DNA from: Oreocharis arfaki
Lineage: Eukaryota > Chordata > Aves > Passeriformes > Paramythiidae
Assembly (NCBI GenBank): GCA_013398015.1
Contig: VZRR01010423.1
Location: forward strand, 124,001 to 188,000
Length of the DNA: 64,000 nucleotides
Direction: 5' to 3'
Shown here: positions 24,653 through 35,316 of the stretch, piece by piece
How positions within the stretch are numbered: the stretch's first letter is position 1
Layout of the letters: every line of letters begins with the position of its first letter
Notes under the pieces: generated by a model
The model's database searches: none
What the model saw: only the letters and a program-made list of their open reading frames with translations
What the model was told of the DNA's origin: nothing
Program-made: the position numbers and the translations under genes

Positions 24653-26884
24653 CAGTACCAGTTCTTAAAAAGGAGAGCTGAACCAGGAATGGGGATTTAG
24701 TGGCTTTTCTTTAGAGGATTGTGAATCTTTCATGTCAGCAACTTGCTTTGCTGTGTCATATTTGTCTTCCTTGAGCTCCACAGGATTGTTTTCATTAACG
24801 AATCGAGAGATGAAAGAGAGCTGCTGTATTAATCAATAGCCGAAGGAAACAAATCTCTGCTCTTTCCTGCAAATGTGCTGCTGCATGATGTGTTTTCCTT
24901 GGGAAAGTTTTATTCCTGACAGAAGCCAGCCATCTGCTGGAGTGCTGCTGCAATAACCCTTTCCAGGGCTGCAGGACACAGCCACGTGCTGATGTTTGAA
25001 AAACTGAAAAATGCATTTTTTTTTCCTTTGAATTTCATGAAAAATAAGTAGCTTGGTAAAGAAAGTTGGGAAACTATGCAGACATTCCTTAAAAATAGAG
25101 CATTAGACAGATGCTAAATGCCGGTGGAGGTGGAAACATCTATGATGGGCAAATGGAGCACAAAATGTTAAGCACAGATACAGCATCTATCTGCATGTTG
25201 AAAACCTGAACAATGATACCAGAGTGATGAACAGACCTTCAAAGGAGAAGGACTAGAACATCACCCTGGAATGGAGCCCACCAAGAGGAGCCAGCCAAAG
25301 ACATTTTGCCCACAGAAAGCCAAGCCACCCGAACAGTTGGTTTGCCAAAAGGGATGCAGGATTTAACATGGGAAGAGCATTTTGAGATTTGGTAAAATTT
25401 AGGATGGAAGATTTTAAGGAGATTGTGTCAATGTGCAAAATTAATTATAGGATGATCAGAGGAGGAATTGAAAGTGGGGAAAGGGAGGGACTAAAGTGAA
25501 CTGAGGAGAAAAAAGCTGGGAAGTAAAAGGGAAAGGAGCTGGATATGTGTTACCATGTTACTGGTGAGTGGACAGTGCTTGATCAGTACAATCTGTCCTA
25601 TATCCTCATGAAATCCTATTTCCAGCTGGTCTCTCTATTCCAAAATCATGTCTCAATACCAGAGAGCTGCCAGGTGAGTTGGTTGCTGACTGGGATAAGA
25701 GATCTGGGTGCCAGAACCTGGAGAACACTGAGGTTCAGAGGCTGCTTATTGAGTAGGAGGGAGGTCCCAGATGAGCTGCTGGTGAGATCCACATTGTGGA
25801 TGTGTACTTCAATAGCTTTGTACTTCAATAGTATACTTTTAATCCTGATCAGCTAGAGGGGAGGAGAGGATTGAGCCGTCTTTGTTCATGTTTCTGTGAG
25901 TGCTGGGTGTNNNNNNNNNNNNNNNNNNNNNNNNNNNNNNNNNNNNNNNNNNNNNNNNNNNNNNNNNAAAAGTAATCTCTTTCTGCATAGATCTGTGTGC
26001 CTGGGCATGTGTGGAGCCTGTAGTGTGTGTGTAACTAAGACCAGCAGGGAAATTATCAAAACCAAAAATCACCCAGATGACTCCACAGCACATATTCCGT
26101 TTCCAAAAGTGACTGAAGGCAGAGGGAGGCAGGTGGAACAAACTGGTCACTGTGTTTAGCTTGGAAGCTAGGGCTGTGTTTTCATCCTTTTCCTTGTGGA
26201 ATCTGTAGCTCCTGGTCCCATGCCTGTCTTTGCTACTTGTCACCACAGTCATATGGAGAGGGGATCATGTTACCTTACCCCTGAACACTCTGCTCTTTGC
26301 CCCACAGTTCGAGTTGATTTTTAGTCATGGTGTAGTAAGTCATATCTCAGAAGCAAAAGGCTGAATATACTGCTTCAAGGCAAAGCTGATTAACATCTTT
26401 CCTTGGGCAGAGAGGTGTATCCCGTTAGCTAATGGGGCTGAAATAATAATGACTTGCTTAATAGTCTCTGGCAGTAACCTGCTGCAGCACTGCTTAGAAA
26501 TGACAGCTTGATGATAGGACAAACTGGTTGATTTACCAAGTGAATTACCTCTGGAAGTGCACCCAGACCTCAAACTGTGATTTTTAGCTTAACACCAAGG
26601 TTTGCTTCCCACCCACACAACGCTGGCTTGCTTACATTTCCATTACCTTCCACTGACAGATCTCTAAAATGAAAAAAAAACCACAGAGGAAACCTGATGA
26701 TGGAGAAGCATTAATTGAATTAGAGGCATGAAAAAGCATGCTCACTATCAAGAGGAGAAATAAAAAAAAATCTTCCACACCTCTGTTCCTAATACAGCAG
26801 TCTTGGTTTGTTGGGACCAAGAGGTCATTAAAAGGGGTTGGCTTTATTTCCTTCTGCCCCTGCTGTAGAGGTTGCTCTGCTGGT
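24653..26884. other. No supported gene; contains the 57-base gap
   Basis: Unique sequence. A short tandem 'gtacttcaatag' pair occurs at about 25804-25830. No gene signal. Confidence 0.55.
25911..25967. other. Assembly gap, 57 N
   Basis: The gap is short. GTGT-rich sequence occurs at its left edge and again 40 bases to its right. Probably an unresolved simple repeat. Confidence 0.99.
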
Positions 26885-27012
26885 TGGGTACATGTGGCAC
26901 TTGGGGACAAGGTGTAGTGGTGGACTTGGCAGGTCTGGGTTGATGTTTTCTTGGGTTATCTCCAAGGTCTTTTGCAATCTAAATGGTTTTGTGATTCTGT
27001 GATTCTCTGACT
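26885..27012 (+). mobile_element. CR1 LINE 3' end fragment
   Basis: Sense CR1 tail ending in 'ttttgtgattctgtgattctc', subfamily with 'cacttggggacaaggtgtagtgg'. Confidence 0.8.
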
Positions 27013-30000
27013 AGACCACGGATTATCACTGGCATTCATGTCTAGGGAAGAGTGTCAGGGCTTCTCTCTGTGCACCCAGTGGCTTTGGTGTGGCCACTGG
27101 GACTTTTCATAGATGGAAAAAGACACTCACAGCTAAAAAGTGACCTCTGGTAAGACAGAAAATCCACAGCATGATCCCTTACCATCCATGTGGGCATCCT
27201 GGGACAGCTCTGGAGTATACTGGATGTACCAGACATGCCCAGGAGCTGCTGCCGTGGAGAGCCCCAAGGGGAGCAGCTGTCCCTGAGAGGCTGCAGCCCA
27301 GAACAGGGCCCAGCCTGGGGCAGGGAGGAGGGAGGAGCGTCCCAGAGGGGCTGGAAGTGACTGACTGCAGCCCTATCCCCACCCCTGTACCCCATGGGGC
27401 AGAGGAGTCAGGAGTGAAGAGGAGGAGGGGGACTGGGAAAGACCCTTGGGTGGGGAGGTGTTATTTGAATATTTGTGTCTCTGTTTCACTGTCAGAATCT
27501 ATTTTAATGCATTTTTTTCTTCTGTTTCGAATCTATTTTGCCCTTGACAGTAATTGGTGAGGGATTTTCCTTTCCTTACCTCAATGGATAAAGTGGAAAT
27601 GCAAATATGAGGGAAGAAGCTCCTCCCAAGCTTTCATTTTGCAGCAAATTAACAAGAGGAACCCCACACTTCCTTCTCCACTAAGTACTTAATCATCAAG
27701 CAACTACTTTTCAGTAATTTTTCCCCCATATTCTCATGCTAAATCTGCACTTACGTCTTAAAATATGCAGCCTGGATGAAACAACCACAGGCCAGATAAG
27801 TCAACCGAGTCACCCGAAGCCAGGATAGTAAAGAGGATGTCACTTACTCAACCCAAGTGAATTCCACCTAGGACATTCTGAGGTTTGCTTTTCAGGTGGT
27901 TTTAGTGCCTCCAGTCTGAGCTGAGACACCTCTCCCCGTGCATTTGACTCATCTCTAACATTCTGTGTAGTACTATCAGAGCAAATCCCTGTCCAGGTGT
28001 CTGTCACGAGCTGGATAAATGTAACTGCAGGAGGCCGAAGTGAAAAGCTTACCTCAGAAATTCACTGAAGTCCTGCTGATTGATTCCCATCGATTACAAA
28101 GCCACGTAAAATGTCTTGGTCACACCAAGGCCTCTTGTACTCTTTGCTCATCTCAACTTTATTGGACTTTTTGGGTCTTTCTTGCTCTGAAAACGTGGCT
28201 GATGCTTGCATACTGTTTTCTGTTCCTTACTGGGCCAGGAGCACTTAGAGGGCCTTTCACAGCTTCTGCCTTTCTTTCCATCAAGAATTAGCAGGAAAAG
28301 AAATCTGAAGAGGAAGAAGGTGCTGTGTGTTTTGTACCTCTAACAGCTCATTTGGGTTTGCTTCTGGGTTTAGCTGGCAGCTCCACACATCCTTTATTTT
28401 AACTGAACCAATTTCGGCTTGCACTGTTACAATAAATTTCAAGAGATAGAGGTGTCAGCAAGCTGCCTGGGTAGAAGACAATGTATTCAAGGAAGAAAGT
28501 TAAAAGTACTCCCTGCTAATGATTTTCAAGCCTTGCTCCTTTTATTGACGTTCCTGCTGCAATTGCCTGAAAGCATGTCACCCCTAGGGCCTCGGTGAGT
28601 GTTCAGAGGAAACCATTATGTTTAAAATCATGTCTCTTACACACTGAAAATTAAGGCAACCTGTTGGCACAAACATCCTGAGAGCGTTAGCACATGGATC
28701 TCAAAGGCAAACGCAGTGCCAGCTTGTCCCTGAAGTTGTAAGGCTGTTTTCCAAGGGTTTAGTGTGCCCAGCAGGTTACACCAGCAGGGGCAATCAGAGC
28801 CAGTGCTTGTGCTCTCCCAGCCCCACACCAATAACTAGAAACCTCTGTTTAGTGTAGCAGGATTTTCCCTACTGCTGCTAATTGTTGAGCTCTTCTGGAA
28901 AGAACCCTGTGGCTGCTTAGACTCCGAGTCAGGCAGCACCGGTGGGATCACTGACTCCAGAGTGGGATCCTGCTCCCTGTGATTCACTCCCAGACAAGTG
29001 CATGGGCAGAATCTGGTGTAGTGTCTTTGATTCATTGTTAGTGGGCCTGATTCAGGCTCCTCCAGACTGGTATGAGCTGCGAGATGGAGGCTTTGGGATT
29101 TTTAAAACTTACAGTTTTTACAGTTTGAAGAGATGGGAGAAAGTCTACAGCAAGCACTAATGGCAGTCAGAATGAACACTGTCTTTGGAGTTCTTCTTGG
29201 CTTTGTGTTTCTGGTTCTTATCTTTCCTTTCCTCTCATCTGTTGATGACTGTGTTGTCATTTTCTGTAATTCTCCACAAAATCCATATGGCAGTCCCTGA
29301 AAGTGTAAAGGCAATTGCAAAGATAATCTAATAATAAGCAGTAATAAAGATTTAAAAAATACTTTTTTTGTAAAAAAAGTGTGCTGTTCCAGGTCCTCAC
29401 ATCTAAAAGCTTTCCTGAATCTCTTCTCTGTTGTTTTCCTTCCATCCAGGACTGAGTTGTCCTCTTGCTGACTGAAAGGAGAACGAGCTGTGAGCAAATA
29501 CCCAGGCACTGTCTTCAGGGATATTTCTGCACATTGTAGGGGACAGCCAAGACTTTTGGCTATTTCATAGTGTTCCTATCTGTTGCAAGTCGTGACTGGG
29601 GTCCAGTTATCTCTGGACTGTCCTCTTCACACTTCCAGTGAGGGACCATGTCTGGCTCTAGAGGTCAATGAATCAATCAAGAATTTACCCTTTTTTTTCT
29701 CATCCCAGCAAGTGTTATCCTGCTCTTCTGCAAAGCCTGTAAGACTCTGTGGGGGTGGAAGGTGCTGTTTATAAAACATGTGCTATTCCTAAATTAGGTG
29801 ATTGTGACATTAGCCAGTAAATTTTGCTCATGACTGATTTGGAAGGGATCTCACTTCTCTGTGTTTGTTGTGTCTGCCCACTACCTCTTTCTTTTACATT
29901 GAAGCTACAATGTCTTTGGAGCGGAGATCATCTTTGTGCCCTGATTTTTCACAGCCTAGGGGAAAGGGAAAGAAATTGGTTTTGCATTACACAAAAGATA

Positions 30001-30422
30001 TCGCTCACTGGGTTCCTGAGCTGCAAAAACATTGGAAGCAAGAGCAATGGAATATGCAATCAAAGAGGTTTTCTCTTGGTAAAACCTACTGAACAAGAAC
30101 ATGGATATGAATCTTTAAATCACATTTATTCCTTTATTAAATTTATTTGCATAAGAATGGATCCCCCTCATTATTAAGTTGCTACATTTTTTTCCTTTAT
30201 TCTCAGTATTTGGGAACGTCTTTACGGATCAATTAAATCTCAGCTCCACTGATTGCATCATCTAGAGTTCAAAGGCTGTTGGTTGAAGTTCCTGTGTCAT
30301 TTTCTGATGCCAGTCTGAAGATGAAGCAACTGAATTGACTCAAGGGACTGAAATTTCACGTACAGCATGTAAGCCAGCAGAGCTTGGTTCCCCTTCCACA
30401 ATACCCACCTTTACATGGCCAA
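27013..30422. other. No supported gene; one GC-rich patch
   Basis: 27.23-27.44 kb is clearly GC-rich but has few CpGs, so it is not a promoter island. The remainder is AT-rich. Confidence 0.5.
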
Positions 30423-30627
30423 GCTCACCTCTTTTCTATAGCAAAAGATCTTCATTCCTCTTTTCCCATCTCCCACCAACCCCAGCATGTTTAAAGGCTG
30501 AGTTCTGCTGCTTCTACCTACCTTCTGTTTTTCTAGACATCCATGTATTTTTACTAGCTCTTGGGGTTTTATGGCAAGTCTCACCATTAGTGTATTGAAG
30601 TCCCAACTTCTAAGATCATTTGACCAC
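30423..30627 (+). repeat. 205-base repeat, copy 1
   Basis: It is identical in length to 32856-33060 and differs at about seven positions, all transitions. It is followed by an A-rich end containing AATAAA. I do not recognise the family. It may be a local duplication or two copies of an interspersed element. Confidence 0.85.
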
Positions 30628-32855
30628 CTTTAATAAAAAGGTTGAAAAAAAATGGCCTCTTTTGCCCTAATCTTGCCTTTTCAATGGGATTCTTCAGAAA
30701 TTGCATTTGCCCTGAAAGTGTTTTTTATGTGTGCACAGCACTGCTTTTTCTTTTCTCACTTTACACACTGGCAAGCGTTAGATAACATTGAATCACTCCT
30801 ATTTGACTAGAAAAGGACAATACTTTGGGAGGATCCTGCTGTCTTTGTATACGTACCAGAGTTCCCGTGGTGCTCCCACTCTGATACAATTTGGTGTTAT
30901 GGAAAACATGACTTCAGACTGAGTAGATTTAAAACCACAGTCGAGCAGAAGAATGAAGAGATCCAGGGCAGGGAGTGGAGCAGCCAACACTGGACAGGCA
31001 TTTCTAAACCAAGCCACCATTATTCTTCAGTTTCAGGAGTCTGAGGGTGGAGCCCAGGCTTTTCAAGTATTTGTGTTGTGTCACAGAGCCCACTGTGACC
31101 CTTGGCACTTCAGTACTGTAGTTTACTGCCTTTTGACCATAATTTAGATACACTTCAGCATGACAGAAGACCAGTGAGTGACCAGAATGAATGTGTGCTT
31201 CCCTGTCCTTGCCTCCTTCATGCTGACTCAAGCACCGGTGAAACAATTCACTAACTCAAGCCTGGTGCAGATCCCTGTTGAATACTCATCTTTTGGGGGA
31301 ATTTTCTGTGTTAAATTCACTGTTCCAGATCACTCTGCTGCAGTTTGAGAAGCAGTGCCAGCATAAGGGGGTGTTGAGAAGGTCTAAGCAGTGCAGAGCC
31401 GGGGCAGAATGCATTTTTGTTGGACAGCAGCCCAAGTTAAAATGCCACACCCAATTCCTATATGAATTTCTCAAGATTCAGCTTCTGCTAAATTATTTAT
31501 ATCTTTTTTTTTTCCTTCTTCCTAAAGAACCTTGTACAAACTACAGCTCAAACTTTTTCCCTGTCTCATGGAAGGTAAGTGTCCCGGAATTCAGATTAGC
31601 CCTCTAACACTTTTCCAGTAAATGAGGATGCTCTTTGAAGCATGGGACACAGCATGAAATTCCATGTAAAGCTGGATACTGAGTCCTGGGGATACCATTT
31701 CCTGAATGACCTTGCTATGCTGGAGATTGAAAAGCTTTTCTTCTCTTTCCCCAGTCAAAAGTCTTCTACCTATGCATCCAATAACAATTGTCATTGCAGC
31801 CACAGGAGAAAGTTGGGACCTCTAAGTTCTTTTCAGTCACATTGGTTCACATTTTTAAAGCATCACCTAATCATTTCTTACTTAAAAATTTGTTCTAAGG
31901 CATTTACTTGCATTAAAAGAGCACAGGGAAAGGGTGGAGGAATAGAAAGTCATTCTGACACCCGTAGTGGCCTTCCTGCAGGCAGTTGGAGGAGTTGTTC
32001 ATCCTGGTTGAGTTGTCACTGTATTTCCAAGGCAGGAGACCCAACCTGATGGGCTCAAACACCCATTTAAAGGACCTTCTTACATCATGGCTTAACGAAA
32101 GGCAACAGCTTCTCAGTGAGCCAGACCAAGCTTAACTCAGCTGTTGTCCCATGCCATCCCTCTTCTGCTGAAAACTGCGAGTCTTAGCAGCATTTTCTTT
32201 GGATATCCCATCAATACTGTCTGGTTGGGAACTTGTGAGGTGCCAACAAAACGCATGGGAATTGCAGTTTCACATTCACAATTAAGAAGCTGTAGTGAGT
32301 CAGAGATGCAGTTGAGTTTATTAGTTAAGTTATTATTTCTCCTCACTGCCCAGACATCACAAGAGGAGGACATACCTCTCACATTTTTTTATTCCTGGCT
32401 TAACACCTCATTTTAATTCCAAGTTCTGTGTTCAACTGCTACAAAAATCCTTATTCGCCTGGAATTATCTGTCCTGCATAGTTGTGAGCCCTCATTCCCC
32501 AGGTATTCTCAGCATAGAAAATTGACAGATAAAGGTGGTGGCAAGTCACAGGGTGACAGATTTGTATAAATACAGCCACTGCTGCTGTGACAAGCCTGGG
32601 CAGAGTTTCAATCCTGGCAATGTCTGTTTTCTCTTCAGCAAGAAACACTGAAGAACAACTTCCAAAAGAATATCTGTGCTGTGGGTTTTCTCTTACTAAG
32701 AGAGCAATCAGGAAACAAACAATCCAAAAAAAGTTTCACATTTTCTGATACTGGAATGCAGAAAAATACTCAAATATTTTTCAAGCTCTCATTTGCTCTG
32801 TCTTTGGCTTTGTCTTTGTCATGTACGTAGCAGAAAGAATTAGAGGCAAAAGAAG
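30628..32855. other. Spacer between the two 205-base repeats
   Basis: Unique sequence. The only point of note is the 47-base candidate exon at 31.5 kb. Confidence 0.5.
31528..31574 (+). other. Candidate 47-base exon with near-ideal splice sites
   Basis: A long pyrimidine tract ending CCTAAAG precedes 47 bases that end in ATGGAAG followed by GTAAGT, both close to consensus. All three frames are open, so coding cannot be judged. It could be a small exon of a plus-strand transcript. Confidence 0.2.
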
Positions 32856-33060
32856 GCTCACCTCTTTTCTATAACAAAAGATCTTCATTCCTCTTTTCCC
32901 ATCTCCCACCAACCCCAGCATGTTTAAAGGCTGAGTTCTGCTGCTTCTACTCACCCTCTGTTTTTCTAGACATCTATGTATTTTTACTAGCTCTTGGGGT
33001 TTTATGGCAAGTCTCACCATTAGTATATTGAAGTCCCAGCTTCTAAGATCATTTGACCAC
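32856..33060 (+). repeat. 205-base repeat, copy 2
   Basis: Direct-orientation partner of 30423-30627, about 2.4 kb away, aligned without gaps. It runs into an A-stretch at 33063-33072. Homology stops sharply at both ends. Confidence 0.85.
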
Positions 33061-33564
33061 TTTAAAAAAAAAATCAAGCAACTAAAGAAGTGAACTTGAA
33101 CATCCTAATTCTTTCTACAAAAGTCATTCATAAAGCATTTTTTTTATTGTATGTTAACCTTATTAACAATATTTGCACCATGCTAGAATCTCTGCCACAT
33201 TATCATAATACCTGTCCTAAACCCCACAAAATAGGTTTTGCCCCCTAAAAAGATTCTAAGGGGGACTAAGTTGAGACTGCATAGGTTTGCTTTATTCCAT
33301 ATTACACATAAACCCAATATTCAATCTTTGAAAGATGACTAAGATCTTAAAATGTGACCAAAAGTGAAAAGGTAAAAAGGGCAACACAAAAAATATAGGA
33401 ATTAACTGTTCCTCCATTTACCAAGAAATTGTGAAAGATTGAACAGAAGTCTGAAGAAACCAAGGGAAAGCAGCATCAGATGCTGTCTTCTGAAGGATTC
33501 AATGAATATCTTGGCACGAGCGGTAAGACGATGAAGAAGAATCAGTGAAAAGTGAAAAGTTGCA
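33061..33564. other. Downstream flank of the 334-residue gene
   Basis: AT-rich, with a second minus-strand AATAAA at 33291-33296. It may be extended 3' UTR or intergenic. Confidence 0.4.
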
Positions 33565-33570
33565 TTTATT
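33565..33570 (-). terminator. Candidate polyadenylation signal AATAAA
   Basis: Read on the minus strand this is a perfect AATAAA, about 730 bases past the stop codon of the 334-residue exon. It is the nearest canonical hexamer I found downstream, which would make 33.55-34.30 kb the 3' untranslated region. A second AATAAA on the same strand lies at 33291-33296 and could be used instead. Assignment is by proximity only. Confidence 0.3.
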
Positions 33571-34302
33571 GTACCTTTTTGCACTACATGGCTTAGTTTG
33601 TAGCCCCGCAAGCGGACAACTGAAAAGACAGACCATACAATATAAGAAAACTGAGATTGAAGGACATTACAGATCATTTGGTCCTTGTGTGTGAATGAAG
33701 GATTAATTCATCTGAAAACATCCTTAGCAGGTGTTTGCCTAATGCATTATTAAAAATTTCGGTGACAGAGATTCCCATCTTGGTAAACAACATTCTTCGG
33801 TGTTTGTTGTCCTTAAAAGTTTTTCCTCCTTTTCTGACTTGAATGTCTCCTGGTAAACTTAACGCTAATTATTTTTTGTTCTGCAAACAGTAGATACGAA
33901 GAACTTTTGAATCTTGTCTTTCTGAAACAAACTTGCCACAGCTGAAAGTGGAAGGGCTGTATTCTCAAGAGCGAAAAGCCCCAGACACAGTACTTTCTAG
34001 GTTCCTGGTTTTTTCTTGATCCTCCACCCAGTCCACATCCAGAGTTTTCCCACATGGTCCATATAAGCCTTGAAAAGTTATACTCCATGCTGGGCTCAGG
34101 ATATTTGAGGCCTTTCTAGTGTTGAGCAGAGTGGAATGTTATTTTCTCTGAGCCACTTGAGCATCTCAGAAATGACAGAGTTGTTCAGTGGTATCACCTT
34201 ATTTTTACTTGGTGGTCTACTAATGTCTCCAGGCATGCTTCCGAAGACTTCTATCTAAGCAGTCATTCCAGAACATTTTCCTGGGTATCTGTGCTGTGAC
34301 AT
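33571..34302 (-). other. Probable 3' untranslated region of the 334-residue gene
   Basis: This stretch lies between the stop codon at 34303 and the first canonical AATAAA. It is AT-rich and free of CR1. It contains no long open frame continuing the protein. I infer it is transcribed as 3' UTR; no transcript evidence is available. Confidence 0.35.
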
Positions 34303-35316
34303 TCAGTCATCATCCACCTGTATGATGTCTCCCAAGGCCATCCTTCGAATGGACTGCCTCCTCACGAGAGAGGCTTCATCCATTTCCTTTTGCTTTGCTC
34401 CTCGTTCCTTCTGCTTTTTGGACACATTTTCAATGAGCTTGCTGGCATCGCTGAGGGCTTTTTGTGTTCTCTGACCCGCAGTTTTCTTCATGCCTTCTCC
34501 CACGCTTGGATCTGTGGCCTTTAAGGGTTTGGCATTCCCGTGGTCTTCCTGCTGCTCTTTCATGTGTTTTAATCTGAATCGGCGCCGAGATACATTTTGG
34601 CAGGGATCGGGGATGCTGTCAGGGCTGTTGGCATCTCCGTGCATGTCAGACACCTGGACAGTGGGGATTGATGGCTTACACAGGGTCTTGGGAGCCTCCT
34701 CAGCACCTGCTTGTTTAGTTGACTTGGAGGTTGTCTCTGAAGGCAAAACAATTTGGATTTCTCCAAGGGGTTTGCTGCTTTTAGGGGGTGGGGGATCATC
34801 TTTGCTCTCCAGAGCAGCCTTCTCGTTCACCTTGATCTTTTGGAGGTTTCCCAGCTCCCCCTGAGACACATTCTTCACCCGTTTCACGTGGGGCTCATTG
34901 TGGATGGAATTGATCATCATCAGCTTCTGGGCAGCCATTTGGGCTTCTCTCTGGATGCTCATAATCTTTTGGAGCTGGGCTTCTTTTACTTCCACAGGGA
35001 TCTCCAGAGGGGCCAACTTCCCTGGCCTCTTCAGGGTAACATTCTCTGTGTTACACAACTCATTTGCACTATGCAGGCTGGGAGACAAAACCCCCTCCTT
35101 TTTCACTTTTTCTGGCCACAAGTTTTTCTCTCCCTGGCATAGCCTCTTCTCTGAAATCCTTGGAGAAGGAGGCTGGAAACCAAGTTTTTTATGTTCACTT
35201 CCTTGTTTCCCTCCTGGTAAGAGGAGAACTGGATTTTTCTCAGGCTGCAGGTTCACAATCGTGACTTCACTGACAGTGCAGTTATACTTGGGCTTTTCTT
35301 CAGCCATTGGAGCACT
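34303..35316 (-). CDS. Terminal coding exon of an unrecognised lysine-rich protein
   Basis: This is the only long open frame in the window. From the ATG at 35305-35307 it runs 334 codons to a TGA at 34303-34305. I do not recognise the family. The exon is preceded by a pyrimidine-rich acceptor ending TTTCAG, and its first codons (Ser-Ala-Pro) are in frame with the ATG, so translation may begin here or in an upstream exon. The product has 41 Lys, one Trp (64) and one Tyr (8), and no signal peptide or membrane segment. Visible parts are a hydrophobic patch (residues 16-32), a likely amphipathic helix (106-137, rich in Gln, Met and Ala), PPPP at 172-175, a basic RRRFRLK segment at 231-237, a highly charged probable helix (264-330) and RRQS at 316-319, which fits a PKA-type site. 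It ends in Val-Asp-Asp-Asp. Inference: an intrinsically disordered, possibly nuclear or cytoskeletal protein. Its length argues strongly against chance. Confidence 0.88.
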   Translation of the reverse strand, partial: SAPMAEEKPKYNCTVSEVTIVNLQPEKNPVLLLPGGKQGSEHKKLGFQPPSPRISEKRLCQGEKNLWPEKVKKEGVLSPSLHSANELCNTENVTLKRPGKLAPLEIPVEVKEAQLQKIMSIQREAQMAAQKLMMINSIHNEPHVKRVKNVSQGELGNLQKIKVNEKAALESKDDPPPPKSSKPLGEIQIVLPSETTSKSTKQAGAEEAPKTLCKPSIPTVQVSDMHGDANSPDSIPDPCQNVSRRRFRLKHMKEQQEDHGNAKPLKATDPSVGEGMKKTAGQRTQKALSDASKLIENVSKKQKERGAKQKEMDEASLVRRQSIRRMALGDIIQVDDD

